A DNA stretch of 64,000 nucleotides, from assembly GCA_027036775.1 (NCBI GenBank), contig JALWDS010000034.1, positions 1 through 64,000 of the forward strand, read 5' to 3'. The DNA comes from Archaeoglobaceae archaeon (lineage in GTDB: Archaea; Halobacteriota; Archaeoglobi; Archaeoglobales; Archaeoglobaceae). How positions within the stretch are numbered: the stretch's first letter is position 1; the number at the start of each line of letters is the position of its first letter. The position numbers and the translations under genes are program-made. This document shows positions 1-9,400 of this stretch, piece by piece. The notes beneath the pieces are model-generated. The model saw nothing but the letters and a program-made list of their open reading frames with translations. It searched no databases and had not been told where the DNA came from.

Positions 1-197
1 TCATTTATAAAGATGCCAGACTTTTATCCCTCCCTTCTCTTCAAAATTGACGACCCGTCAACCGATTAAATCAAATTTAAAACCCTGTCCCCTTGGCAAT
101 CCCGAAAAATAATTTCCTTCTACCCCCTTTCCCCCATCCGAGAAAATATAAATTATATTCCTATACTATCCAAAACCCTTATTTTTTAATGCCAGAC
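1..197. other. Non-coding left edge, downstream of hemB
   Basis: No supportable gene. The stretch is pyrimidine-rich on the plus strand and lies downstream of the minus-strand hemB stop. AT-rich patches occur near 140-160 and 175-190. I see no clear terminator hairpin, no tRNA and no guide-RNA boxes. The long plus-strand frame covering 93-734 is the antisense of hemB and is not a gene. Confidence 0.6.
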
Positions 198-1157
198 TCA
201 GCCAAACCACCTTGCAAAATCCTTTGCATGATAAGTTACTATCAAATCCGCTCCCGCCCTCTTTATGCACGTCAGAATTTCGTAAACTATGGCCCTCTCG
301 TCCAAGAAGGTTGTAGATGCTTTAACCATCGCATACTCTCCGCTCACGTTGTAGGCACACGTGGGAACTCCAAACCTGTCCTTAACCCTCCTAACAACGT
401 CCAAATAGGCCAGAGCGGGTTTTACCATCACGATATCCGCTCCCTCCTTCAAATCCAGTTCGACTTCCCTCAAAGCCTCGTCGCCGTTGTGAAAGTCCAT
501 CTGGTAACTTTTCCTATCTCCGAACTTGTATCCGCTCTCCGCAGCATCCCTAAACGGGCCGTAAAAGTTGGAGGCATACTTTGCGGAGTAACTCATTATA
601 GCTACATCCGTGTAACCCTCATCATCCAAAGCCGTTCTAATGGCTTTAACCATTCCGTCCATCATGCCAGATGGGGCGACGATGTCCGCACCGCACTCCG
701 CATGGCTTACAGCAATCTCACCCAAGATGGGTAGGGTCTCGTCGTTCAAAATCTTGCCGTCCTTAACGATACCGCAATGCCCGTGTGTAGTGTATTCGCA
801 GAGGCAAACGTCGGTTATCAAAACCACATCGGAAAACTCCGACCTTATCCTTCTCAGAGCTTTCTGAATCACACCGTTCCTATCGAAAGCTGAAGAACCT
901 ATCTCATCCTTGTAGCTTGGAATCCCGAATAGAATGAAGGATTTCAAACCCAACTCCAAGCAGTTCTCAACTTCTTTAACAACGCCCTCAACTGGAACCC
1001 TGTAGTAGCCGGGCATCGAGGGTATCTCGACGGGTTTGGATATCCTCTCATCCACGAAGATAGGAACTATCAAATCATCCAGATCGACCTTGACCTCTCT
1101 TACAAGCCTTCTCAACCTCTCTTGCCTCAACCTTCTCATCCTCACGACTGGGAACAA
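198..1157 (-). CDS. hemB: Porphobilinogen synthase (delta-aminolevulinate dehydratase)
   Basis: HemB condenses two 5-aminolevulinate molecules to porphobilinogen, the second committed step of tetrapyrrole synthesis (siroheme, heme, F430/cobamides). The three-cysteine metal site [14 protein letters not shown] is intact, suggesting the zinc-type enzyme. Both Schiff-base lysines are visible, in [17 protein letters not shown] and [10 protein letters not shown]. Start choice: the frame opens at a TTG at 1184, but a strong ribosome site GGAGGTGA sits five bases before an in-frame TTG at 1157. That start gives the family-like N-terminus (M)[10 protein letters not shown]; the ATG at 1139 is a less likely alternative. 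The gene overlaps the 3' end of hemA by 83 bases, so the two are translationally linked. Length of about 319 residues is normal for the family. Confidence 0.93.
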   Translation of the reverse strand: MFPVVRMRRLRQERLRRLVREVKVDLDDLIVPIFVDERISKPVEIPSMPGYYRVPVEGVVKEVENCLELGLKSFILFGIPSYKDEIGSSAFDRNGVIQKALRRIRSEFSDVVLITDVCLCEYTTHGHCGIVKDGKILNDETLPILGEIAVSHAECGADIVAPSGMMDGMVKAIRTALDDEGYTDVAIMSYSAKYASNFYGPFRDAAESGYKFGDRKSYQMDFHNGDEALREVELDLKEGADIVMVKPALAYLDVVRRVKDRFGVPTCAYNVSGEYAMVKASTTFLDERAIVYEILTCIKRAGADLIVTYHAKDFARWFG

Positions 1158-2364
1158 GACCGTCACCTCCAAAGGCGTATTCAAAGAACTTCAAAACATC
1201 CAACCTCCCTTCCCTTGCAAGCTCCTTGAGCTTTATCGTGGGTAGGCTTAAAAACTTCTTCAACAGGGAGTTTGCAAAGGATTCAAGTATTTCCATAGCG
1301 TTCTCATCCACGTTGTATCTCGCCTTGAGTTTGTTGTAGGCTTCAACGACTTCATCTCTCTTTACGCTCTCCGCCCTCCTATACATCACGCTTATAGCCC
1401 TCTTCGCCCTCAAAGCCTTTAAACTATCTTCCAACTGCTTTAACTCCTTCTCTATTATCTTTTCAGCCTTTTCAACCTCTTTCAACCTCCTTTTTAAATT
1501 TTCCTCACTTATCCTTCTCAAATCCTCGATCGTGTATAACCTAACTCCCTCAACCTCCCTAACGCTCTCATCAACGTTCCTCGGTAGAGCTATGTCCAAG
1601 AAGACCTTGTTGGGTCTGGCCATTTCCCTCGTCACTATCGGCTGAGTTGAGGAAGTGGCCGTAACTATTACGTCGCAGATACCTATGTATCTCTCAATCT
1701 CCTCAAACCTTACCGCCTTTCCCCCCACCTCCTTAGCTAACTTCAAACCCCTCTCAAAGGTTCTGTTCGCTATGTATAGATCGACCTTACCGCAGAGGTT
1801 CCTCGCTATGGCACTTCCCATCTCCCCCGCTCCGATTATCAGGACCTTCTTTCCCTCCAACCCCACCTCTCTCTGAAGCAACTCCACGCCAGCCGAAGCT
1901 ATGGAAACCGATCCCTTGTTTATCCTCGTCAACTTCCTAACCTTGGTTCCAACGTGGATAGCCTTTCTAAAAACCAAGTCCAGAACCTCTCCTATTCCAC
2001 CGCAGTTCTTACAAACGTTGTAAAAATACTTAACCTGACCCAGTATCTGGTCTTCACCGACTATCATTGATTCCAAACCCGAAGCAACTCTCAACAAGTG
2101 ATTTAAGCAATCTCTACCCGTATGAACTTCTAAAATCCTTTTTGGAACTCCCATTTCGTCCGCAAACTCGTATAGGAAACGCACGGTGTTTCTACCTACA
2201 ACGTAAACCTCAACCCTGTTGCACGTGAACAGAAGGGCGCACTCCTCAATTTGAGGGTTCGACAAAATCTTGGATACGATATCGCAACAGTCACCGTGCC
2301 AAGCGGACTCTATATCTTCTATGGAAGCCTTCTTGTGAGAGATGACCGAGCATGATACTTCCAT
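1075..2364 (-). CDS. hemA: Glutamyl-tRNA reductase
   Basis: HemA reduces glutamyl-tRNA(Glu) with NADPH to glutamate-1-semialdehyde, the entry step of the C5 tetrapyrrole pathway. The N-terminal catalytic domain has the active-site cysteine in FTCNRVEVY, near residue 47. The NADPH-binding Rossmann motif [17 protein letters not shown] follows at about residues 170-190, and a helical dimerisation domain ends the protein. The frame can open at GTG 2373, but ATG 2364 ([11 protein letters not shown]) fits the family N-terminus better. It is the first gene of a hemA-hemB unit and overlaps hemB extensively. A tRNA-Glu, the type of substrate it uses, lies elsewhere in this window (58.9 kb). Length is normal. 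Confidence 0.94.
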   Translation of the reverse strand: MEVSCSVISHKKASIEDIESAWHGDCCDIVSKILSNPQIEECALLFTCNRVEVYVVGRNTVRFLYEFADEMGVPKRILEVHTGRDCLNHLLRVASGLESMIVGEDQILGQVKYFYNVCKNCGGIGEVLDLVFRKAIHVGTKVRKLTRINKGSVSIASAGVELLQREVGLEGKKVLIIGAGEMGSAIARNLCGKVDLYIANRTFERGLKLAKEVGGKAVRFEEIERYIGICDVIVTATSSTQPIVTREMARPNKVFLDIALPRNVDESVREVEGVRLYTIEDLRRISEENLKRRLKEVEKAEKIIEKELKQLEDSLKALRAKRAISVMYRRAESVKRDEVVEAYNKLKARYNVDENAMEILESFANSLLKKFLSLPTIKLKELAREGRLDVLKFFEYAFGGDGLVPSREDEKVEAREVEKACKRGQGRSG

Positions 2365-2445
2365 GAAAACCACATCGCGTTAATCGTAGTTTAACGTTTT
2401 CCATTTTAACGACAAAGTTTTAAAAACTACCGATGACATTTGAGT

Positions 2446-2527
2446 GCCGGGATTGCAGAGTGGTACTGCGCGGGCCTTGAGAGCCCGTGCCCTTCGGGGC
2501 TCCGGGGTTCAAATCCCCGTCCCGGCG
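2446..2527 (+). tRNA. tRNA-Ser (anticodon UGA)
   Basis: Class II cloverleaf. The acceptor stem GCCGGGA pairs with TCCCGGC, with discriminator G at 2527. The anticodon stem CGGGC/GCCCG closes the 7-base loop CTTGAGA, giving anticodon TGA at 2478-2480. The long variable arm GCCC-TTCG-GGGC and the T arm CGGGG-TTCAAAT-CCCCG are both well formed. The long arm plus UGA anticodon and G73 identify serine rather than leucine. CCA is not encoded. A C/D box guide RNA begins three bases after the 3' end, so the two may be co-transcribed. Confidence 0.96.
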
Positions 2528-2530
2528 TTC

Positions 2531-2579
2531 GTGATGATTGGAGGGGTCTCTGAGGAGTGATGACAAGCCGCCAATCTGA
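2531..2579 (+). ncRNA. C/D box small guide RNA (2'-O-methylation guide)
   Basis: Perfect archaeal C/D sRNA architecture: box C GTGATGA (2531-2537), a 12-base guide (2538-2549), box D' CTGA (2550-2553), a 3-base spacer, box C' GTGATGA (2557-2563), a second 12-base guide (2564-2575) and box D CTGA (2576-2579). Total length is 49 bases. Both internal and terminal motifs match consensus, as needed for L7Ae/Nop5/fibrillarin assembly. It starts three bases after tRNA-Ser and ends directly against the stop codon of the minus-strand Cas4-like gene. Under the box D plus five rule, the D guide would address RNA reading AUUGG-CGG and the D' guide RNA reading AGACC-CC. From memory these resemble the conserved 920s region of 16S rRNA and the 2060s region of 23S rRNA (E. 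coli numbering). These targets are inference. Confidence 0.88.
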
Positions 2580-3158
2580 TCACTTCCTCCTCTTCTTAGG
2601 ACAGATGAGTGAGAAGAAGCAGTATTTGCATTCCCAATCGTATCTTGGAGCACTTTTATCCACTATCAACTTCAGGATTTCGTCCTCGTCTATGTCCTCC
2701 TCCACAACGTATTCCGTAACCCTGTCTGGAGTTACGTAAACGAGAACTGTTTTCTCCAAATCGAACAGCCAGTTGTAAATCCTCGCCTGCAAGACGTGAT
2801 GCTCGTAAGGTATTTCAAAGTCCGCACGCGAAGTCTTTATCTCTATTCCAACCCTACCGAGTTTGGCATCAATCCTTCCAACTATCTTATGATCTCCAAC
2901 CCTCTTTTCACGCGTAACCTCAATTTCCGCATTCAACTCCTTCGAAAGTATGTTCTCAAGCCCAAGATGAACAAGAGAACCCAAAATCGTTGAAGGTGTA
3001 TATGCAGAGGCTTTGTAAAGATCGGGAAACTTCTCCTCGAAGTCCCTCTTGAGCGGACACCTTATCAAGTCCGTAACCTCTATTGCGTCCTCCTCCCTCA
3101 ACTTCCTGTGCTTTTCGAGCTCCTTGAGACGCCAATCGATGACGATCTCAACGATCAT
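2580..3158 (-). CDS. Cas4-like RecB-family exonuclease
   Basis: About 192 residues with the layout of the Cas4/DUF83 family of PD-(D/E)XK nucleases. A cysteine lies near the N-terminus (LIRCPLKRDFE, about residue 34). The catalytic core shows GRIDAKLGRVGIEIKTSRA, with the aspartate and the E-x-K pair intact. A C-terminal cluster CKYCFFSLICP, together with the N-terminal cysteine, could hold a 4Fe-4S cluster. The gene is divergent from a second Cas4-like gene 50 bases away, across an AT-rich shared promoter region (about 3165-3190). No cas1, cas2 or CRISPR array is in the window, so a general DNA repair or processing role is as likely as a CRISPR role. No known partner is identifiable. Confidence 0.75.
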   Translation of the reverse strand: MIVEIVIDWRLKELEKHRKLREEDAIEVTDLIRCPLKRDFEEKFPDLYKASAYTPSTILGSLVHLGLENILSKELNAEIEVTREKRVGDHKIVGRIDAKLGRVGIEIKTSRADFEIPYEHHVLQARIYNWLFDLEKTVLVYVTPDRVTEYVVEEDIDEDEILKLIVDKSAPRYDWECKYCFFSLICPKKRRK

Positions 3159-3207
3159 AAAGAGAATTGATCAAAAAATTTAAAGGTTTGTTTGAAAAGC
3201 TTGAGGA

Positions 3208-3864
3208 ATGATATACGTCAGCGATTTGATGAACTACCTGAAGTGTCCAAGGCTCTGCTACTTCAGATCGAAGTTCAGTTCAAAGTTGAACGAAGCGAAC
3301 GCGGTCAAAGAGATCTATTTGAGCTTGAGGAAGGGTTACGACTTGGAGTGGGCGAGGAGCAGGTTTTTGGAGTTGGGAGGTGACGAAGAAACCTTTAACG
3401 TTGCGAAGTCAAAATTCAAGTTCTCCCAAGATTTGAAGGAACTCAAACCCATAGATTGGGAGGTCAAGTTGGAATCCGAAAGGTATAGGCTTAGAGGGAT
3501 ACTCGACGAGCTCGTCGATTTTAAGGGTTTGAAGCCTCTCGTTTTGTCCCTTAGAGGTGGTAAAGACGTTAGATTTAGAGAAAAGATAAAGATCGCTTCC
3601 TTTTGCCTTCTTTTAAGAGACAGGGGTGTTGAAGTGAACGAAGGTTTCGTCTACTACTGCTACGACGGTAGTTTGAGGAGGGTAGGTGTTGGAGGGAAGG
3701 AGAGATACTACACTCTAAAGCTCGTTGAGAAGGTGGAGAGGGTGAAGAAAGGTTTTCTTCCAGAAAAGGGAAAGGTAAACTGTAACCTTTGCGAATACAA
3801 AGAAGCATGCGAATCGAAGGGTTCGACGTTCTTCGAAAGGTTCGGAAAGAAATTTAAGCTCTGA
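3208..3864 (+). CDS. Cas4-like protein with degenerate nuclease site
   Basis: A 218-residue protein with the same frame as Cas4/RecB-like nucleases. The N-terminal LMNYLKCPRLCYFRSKF carries the family's first cysteine(s). A central RLRGILDELVDF resembles the GxxD motif, and a C-terminal CNLCEYKEAC completes a possible iron-sulfur site. The usual E-x-K catalytic pair is not evident: the aligned stretch reads LVLSLRGGK. The protein may therefore be catalytically weak or inactive. It starts at ATG 3208 after a GAGGA ribosome site; a TATA-like AATTTAAAG lies about 27 bases upstream. It is divergent from the intact Cas4-like gene and is followed 15 bases later by a small zinc-ribbon gene. Confidence 0.65.
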   Translation: MIYVSDLMNYLKCPRLCYFRSKFSSKLNEANAVKEIYLSLRKGYDLEWARSRFLELGGDEETFNVAKSKFKFSQDLKELKPIDWEVKLESERYRLRGILDELVDFKGLKPLVLSLRGGKDVRFREKIKIASFCLLLRDRGVEVNEGFVYYCYDGSLRRVGVGGKERYYTLKLVEKVERVKKGFLPEKGKVNCNLCEYKEACESKGSTFFERFGKKFKL

Positions 3865-3879
3865 AAAGCAAATCCCAAT

Positions 3880-4140
3880 ATGGAGGAGGTTGAGATCGAG
3901 TGTCCAGTTTGCGATGACGGTAAGAAACACAAAGCGGAGGTTTTGAGGAGAGAAAAAGGTAAACTTGAGAGGGAGGAGCTCAAACCTTTAAAGGGCAACG
4001 TCGAAGTTTTGATAGTTAGATGCAAGGACTGCAACAGGATAGGAAAGGTCATAAGGCATCTCGACTTGAACTTCGAGATATACGACTTTCCATCGGATGA
4101 GGAATCAATAGAGAAGCTTAAGAAGCTCGCAAACGCTTGA
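3880..4140 (+). CDS. Small zinc-ribbon protein (HVO_0476-like)
   Basis: An 86-residue protein with two CxxC knuckles, ECPVC near residue 8 and RCKDC near residue 47, spaced as in a zinc ribbon. A charged helix follows at the C-terminus. It resembles small archaeal zinc-finger proteins of the HVO_0476 type, but I am not certain of the family. No enzymatic motif is seen; nucleic-acid or protein binding is the plausible role. It starts at ATG 3880, 15 bases after the Cas4-like gene, and is probably co-transcribed with it. Its 3' end overlaps the convergent phospholipase-D-like gene by 23 bases. Confidence 0.6.
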   Translation: MEEVEIECPVCDDGKKHKAEVLRREKGKLEREELKPLKGNVEVLIVRCKDCNRIGKVIRHLDLNFEIYDFPSDEESIEKLKKLANA

Positions 4141-5446
4141 AGTATATGTAAACTGCCAAAACGGATAGGGATAGCAAGAGCAAGGCTGGATAGACGTAGA
4201 AGTCTTTTTCCCGATCGAAAAGACCCTTCAGATCTTCAACGACCTTTCCCTCAATCAGAACACCTATCTCTCTGTTCCTGCTCATCCCGTAGTAGTCGAA
4301 GTTTGCCGACGTTATTACCGCCCTGTCGTCCGCAATTACCATCTTCCCGTGAACTCTCTTATCGACCCACACCTCCATGTTCAATCCGTTTCTCCTTCCG
4401 AAATCCTCCAAGAACTTTGCACAATCCTCTCTTCCAACCACAACCCTTACCTTACAGCTCTTGTTCCTCAGAATTTTGAGAAACTCCGTATCCTTGAATC
4501 CGATGTATGGAGCCATTACGTATAGCTCTTTTTTGGCACCTCTCATCAGGTCGTATATCGGATTGTAGTCCGGGAGAACGAATACGGTGACATTCCCCCT
4601 AAATTTATAAGTCCTTCCCACACCTCCCAAAGACCTGAAACCCTTCGGTTCACATACCTTACCCGGATTGGAGCTGTAAACTTCATCGTGCCTCAAAACT
4701 TCCCTTAGGTATTCCGATATCCTGTGACTTTTGAAGTGGACTATAAAGCCCAAGTTGTCCCACTTCCAGTTTTCCGTAGTTACAACAACGTCGTCACCCT
4801 TCAAACCGAACTTCCAGTGGAAGAACTTGTAAGATTTGGAATTTAGGAAGTGGGTTTCATGCCTTTTCGCAATCTCCATTTCGTTTACGGGTATCCCTCC
4901 AATAGGTTTTGAATCCAAGTAGAGGGTGTAGTTTCCCCTAACGTATCTGTCGGTAGTGAATGTGTAGGAAACTATCGTGTCGGCGTTAAAGACGAAGTTA
5001 GAAGGTGTTAAGATTATCTCGCCTTCAACGTAATCGCTTACGGGCTTGAAGTCCGTCCAACCCTCAAACTTCGTCTTCCACTCTCCGCTCTCCCTAAAGT
5101 AGATCAAACCCTTCTTAGGATTCTTGTATCTGAAGGAATCCACCAACTTTCCTCCCTCGTAGAGGTATATCTCGTCATTCTCGTTTGAGAGTGCAAACCT
5201 TCCCTTAAACTCCGAATCTGGATGGAATCCGAACTCCTTAAAGAATGCGGTTGCGTTTTTGGATACGTAGTGCGTTCCCCCACTCAGGTTAAACTCACCC
5301 TCCCCATCGCTCAAGGTGCAAGTCGAGTTGCACCTCACCTTTACGTATTCCGCCTTGGAGTTGTAGGGATTGGGGCAAACTTCGAGTATCTCCGCTTTAA
5401 CTGGAAGTATCAGGAGCAAAATCAGAATTATGGGAAGTAGTTTCAT
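4118..5446 (-). CDS. Membrane-anchored extracellular phospholipase D-like protein with lamin-tail-like domain
   Basis: A 442-residue secreted protein. It has an N-terminal signal peptide (MKLLPIILILLLILPVKA). A beta-rich region at about residues 20-130 resembles a lamin-tail domain (ending near ALSNENDEIYLYEGGKLVDS). A PLD-superfamily region covers about 140-400, and one transmembrane helix (about 418-435) with a short basic tail ends it. The second HKD motif is canonical: HGKMVIADDRAVITSANFD. The first is HWKFGLKGDDVVVTTEN, with one extra residue between lysine and aspartate. The topology places the PLD domain outside the cell. Substrate is unknown; extracellular nucleic acid or phospholipid are options for this superfamily. 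It overlaps mptA by four bases, so the two are probably one transcript. Confidence 0.8.
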   Translation of the reverse strand: MKLLPIILILLLILPVKAEILEVCPNPYNSKAEYVKVRCNSTCTLSDGEGEFNLSGGTHYVSKNATAFFKEFGFHPDSEFKGRFALSNENDEIYLYEGGKLVDSFRYKNPKKGLIYFRESGEWKTKFEGWTDFKPVSDYVEGEIILTPSNFVFNADTIVSYTFTTDRYVRGNYTLYLDSKPIGGIPVNEMEIAKRHETHFLNSKSYKFFHWKFGLKGDDVVVTTENWKWDNLGFIVHFKSHRISEYLREVLRHDEVYSSNPGKVCEPKGFRSLGGVGRTYKFRGNVTVFVLPDYNPIYDLMRGAKKELYVMAPYIGFKDTEFLKILRNKSCKVRVVVGREDCAKFLEDFGRRNGLNMEVWVDKRVHGKMVIADDRAVITSANFDYYGMSRNREIGVLIEGKVVEDLKGLFDREKDFYVYPALLLLSLSVLAVYIYFKRLRAS

Positions 5447-6330
5447 GAGTTCACCTGTCTCTTCAAATCTCCAAGAGTCGTGAACAACTCCGCAACGACG
5501 TTGTGCGGATGAATACTCTCCTCGTTTTCCTGCCTCAAGTATATCAGCGTGTCGTCTGGGTAATCACCGTAAACCTCCACTATCTTCTTCGCCATGGCCC
5601 TAACGCAGTCTTCAACGAACATGGGTCTTTCGTGAAGTCTTTTGACTACCTCCACCTCGTCCTCCCTCTTCAAAAGCTCGTAAGTTTCGCTACTCATCGA
5701 ACTCTTCGCAACGTTTATCAGATCCTCGAGCCTAACGGGTTTGTCTTTCACTTCGAACTTTATCATCGCCCTGCCCCTCTGGTTGTGAGTGGGGAGAGGT
5801 ATCTTCTTCAAAACGTCGGACTTGAACTCCTTCAGAAGTTTTGCCCTCATCATTTCCTGAGCACACGGACAGGCGGTGGCACCTAAGACCTCTACTCCCA
5901 AGAAAACCCTCCTCTCTTTCTTTCTGCTCATGAAAACTTCACAGCTTATTTTGACGACCTCATCCGTTCTAAGTTTCGTGACGGGAGTCTTCTTCCTAAC
6001 TATCAGCTCGGAATTCATTCTAACCTCAGCTATCTCCGCATACTCGTGCTTTTTTAAAACCATCTCCGCAAGGCTCAAACACAAGCTTTCGACATCCTTA
6101 ACGGGTTTTTCAGTTGCCTTTTCAAGGATTTCGTATATGGCTTCGAGATTTCTGCTCAAATTCGCTCCCTTCATTTCGGGAGGTAGGTCTATGAATATGT
6201 CGAACGTGGAGATTAGAATTATGGGCCTGCTCTTGGCTTCAACCTCTACGAGCTTTTTAACACCCTTGACACCGACCCTGTTTATCCTCACGGGCACATC
6301 TGGTTTTAAGAGTTGAACGTCCGGTAACAC
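5443..6330 (-). CDS. mptA: GTP cyclohydrolase MptA (FolE2 type)
   Basis: MptA converts GTP to 7,8-dihydroneopterin 2',3'-cyclic phosphate, the first step of archaeal methanopterin/tetrahydropterin synthesis. The family signatures GATACPCAQ (metal-binding cysteine region, about residue 150) and PLPTHNQRG (about residue 180) are both present. Length of 295 residues is typical. It starts at GTG 6330 (MLPDVQLLKPDVP), with no better ATG nearby. It is the upstream member of a pair with the PLD-like gene. Archaeoglobales use tetrahydromethanopterin as a C1 carrier, which fits. Confidence 0.92.
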   Translation of the reverse strand: MLPDVQLLKPDVPVRINRVGVKGVKKLVEVEAKSRPIILISTFDIFIDLPPEMKGANLSRNLEAIYEILEKATEKPVKDVESLCLSLAEMVLKKHEYAEIAEVRMNSELIVRKKTPVTKLRTDEVVKISCEVFMSRKKERRVFLGVEVLGATACPCAQEMMRAKLLKEFKSDVLKKIPLPTHNQRGRAMIKFEVKDKPVRLEDLINVAKSSMSSETYELLKREDEVEVVKRLHERPMFVEDCVRAMAKKIVEVYGDYPDDTLIYLRQENEESIHPHNVVAELFTTLGDLKRQVNS

Positions 6331-6440
6331 GAGTTGAAAGTGTTTCGATTGGTTTTAACGGTTTCGCAATGGATTTGTTTGGGATGGTTACGAAAAATTA
6401 GTGGCAAAAAAACTTTTTCAAATCTTTAGGGTGGGATGTC

Positions 6441-9400
6441 TCACCCGATTTCTCCTTCCTTTAGGATTTTAAGACAATTCTTGATTTCCTTTAGCTCCTC
6501 GTTAGTAATTCCGTATAGTTGAGCGACGAGCTTATCGATTTCGCCTTCTATCTTTTGTAACCCCGGTTTAAGTTCGTCTTTCTTCTTTTCATAGATTTCT
6601 TTGGCTATTTCGTGTGCTTTCTGCGATAGCTCTGAAAGTTTTTGGTGGATTGGGTTGTTAGGGTCGAATTTAGGTATTCTAATATGCTCCACAACACGAG
6701 GATCAATCGTGGTCTCAATAGCATGGGCTGATATTGTAAGAGAGATTATGCTCGAATTTAGAATCGCTGATACATAGTAAGCTTCGTCTTTGCTATTTAG
6801 CGGTATCATCATTAGCTTGTGGTCAGGTATAACTATTCTGTTACCCAATGCTGGGTGACCAATTGGCTCCAATACACAAGTATGGAACTCAGCTTTTCCA
6901 GAAATTTTTCCTGATATTTCTTTCCATACTACTTTATACGGATAAAATGTATAAGCTCCAATATCGTAAACAGAATAAAACGGATTATTCTTGCCCCAAA
7001 GCTTGTGGATAGATCTTTTCTCTAATTCATCCTTGAACCTAAAGAAATACTCAAACGCTTTTGGATATTTAATCTTCATTACATTTTCGGGTATTGGTTC
7101 CCCAGTCTTTGGATCGTGCGGGACAATTATCCAACCGTAATCACCCTCAACAAACCACTTCTTAACGTCTCTACCCCTAATCAATGGGTAAATCAAATCT
7201 TTCTCGACAACAGTTTCTACAACTTCAACCTTCTTCTTCTGTCCCGGAATTCTCGGATTCCTTATGAGTAGTCCTTGTGGAGTTTCATCCAAAATTTCGA
7301 TCCAATAGACTTGATTTAAACCAGTATAAACACCAGCATAAGCCCTATACTCACTCTTACCCAGCACTTTCTTAATTCCTTCGTAAGCCTTCTCAGTAAT
7401 CTGCATCCACGGACTATCTGGCTTATTCTCCTCGACTGGCAAAAACACCATTTCAAATCTTCTCGTAATCGCCTTAACATCCTCCAAGCTAAGTTCTGTA
7501 TCGATTCCCTTACTCCTCGGATTATGCCAGACAATACATGGTACTGGAAATTCCGTCTTTCCATCCCTCCCAACAACTATCATCGCAGTTCTGTTCACAG
7601 CACCTTCGAACGGGTAAAGCGTTACCAAATCGTGAATTCTCAAAACTCTACAGGCAACTTTATTAGAAGGCTTACCTCTCGCCAAGAACTCCCTAAATCC
7701 TGCACCAGCTTGAGTCTTGAATACTGTAAATGGAATCAAAAATGCTAACTTTCCATTCTCCTTTGTGAACCTATCTAAACTCCTAGCAACAAAAAGTGAT
7801 GCTATTTCTCTCTTAACCTTACCCATTCCTTTACCCTTACCCTTAAGCAAGTCGTACTGATCCCACAGATCCTTAGATCTTTGTCTATAATCCTCAGGTA
7901 GACTCTCCCAGTTGATCCAAGGTGGATTTCCTACAACATAGTCAAACTTACCCTTAAGCAATGGAGCAAACGCATTCCTTATTATCGAAACCCATATCCT
8001 GTTCTTTCCTTCCACTTCAAGCCTGTAGAACACTGAATACAGCTTCTTAAGATCTTCAAGCAAGCTTTCATCTTCGATTCCCATTTTGAATCGAATGTAA
8101 TCTACGAAATCGTCTGGCTCATACTTAAGCCTCAACCTGTCCTCGATGTGAGTAAGCAACTCCCCAAGCAGTCCATCATCAACGACCTTTTTCGGAATCT
8201 CAAAGACTCCAGCAGATGTTCTAATTACATACGAAGTTCCCGTAAGAGTAGCTCTTGTCTCCAAAAGTAGTGAGTCCGCCAGATATATCGGTATCTCCAC
8301 CAACTTGGTATAGCTCAGAAGATCAGCTATCGAAAGCAGATAGTTTGTTCTTGCCGCCAAAACTGCTAATGGATTCAAATCGTATCCTACGATGTTCTTG
8401 ATAATGTATTCACCCAGAAATTCCCTTAAGTAATGTTCTTCAGCGTATTCTTTAAGCCTCTTTATGGCTAAAACCAAGAATGTCCCCGAACCACATGCTG
8501 GATCCAACAGCCTAAGCTGTAGTGGAGCTGTAGAATCATCCTTCTCTTTTGCGATTCTCTCAAAGTTTTCAACGCTCCAGCCAACTTCATCCAAAACCAA
8601 CTCAGCCAACCAATCCGGAGTGTAGAACTCACCTAAGTCGTGCCTCACCTTTCTTGGCACGAGATGCTGATACAACCTCTTCAGCAAATCTTTAGCATAT
8701 TCTGGCTCAAGGATTGGAGTTGCTGGCTCGTAATTATCTAACCTTCTTGCAATCTCCGCCACGACTTCAGCAATATCTTCATCAAACCCTTCAAGATACC
8801 ACGAGAAGTAATCACCCTCAACGAAGTTCGTAATTCCCAATATTCTCTTGAATATTCCTCCGCTCTCTAAATCTTCTAAAGTTTTCTTTAAAGCTTCTAA
8901 ACCTCTCATATAAGCGTCTTCAATCTCGAAAACGTAAGATTTCAACCATTTACCTGTTCCAAACAGATAAGTTATCTCAGCCGCCAATAACTTCATGAAA
9001 AGAGCGTAGTATGTGTGAATTGCAAAAAGCAAAGCGGTATTATCTACATCTTTAAGCCCATATTCCTTCTCTAATCCCTTCAGCTTCTCTGGACTGTAAG
9101 CACAGACTTGAGAGAATAACCTCTTCCAATCTTCAAACAGAATCTTAGTTTTACTGCTTCTTGCATTTACGATTTTATTGTAAAATGTCTTAACAGCAAA
9201 CTTCGTAAGATCACTGTCGGGTCCAAAATCCCTCAATATTTCTTCAACCGTAAGCTTCTTCCTTCTTAAACCTCTGATCGCCTCAATGAGTTTTACTATT
9301 GTTTCTCGATTAATCTCGTATGGCCCTCTCAAAATCCAATCCTTTTTCTTGTCGTCGTATCTAACGAGCGCAATCCTATCAGAGAATATAACACCCAAAA

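Noticed and set aside
93-734. 213-codon plus-strand open frame
   Set aside because: It is antisense to hemB, which has intact catalytic motifs; the frame shows no family pattern.
2580-3864. CRISPR-Cas locus suggested by Cas4-like genes
   Set aside because: No repeat-spacer array and no cas1, cas2 or effector gene is visible anywhere in the window.
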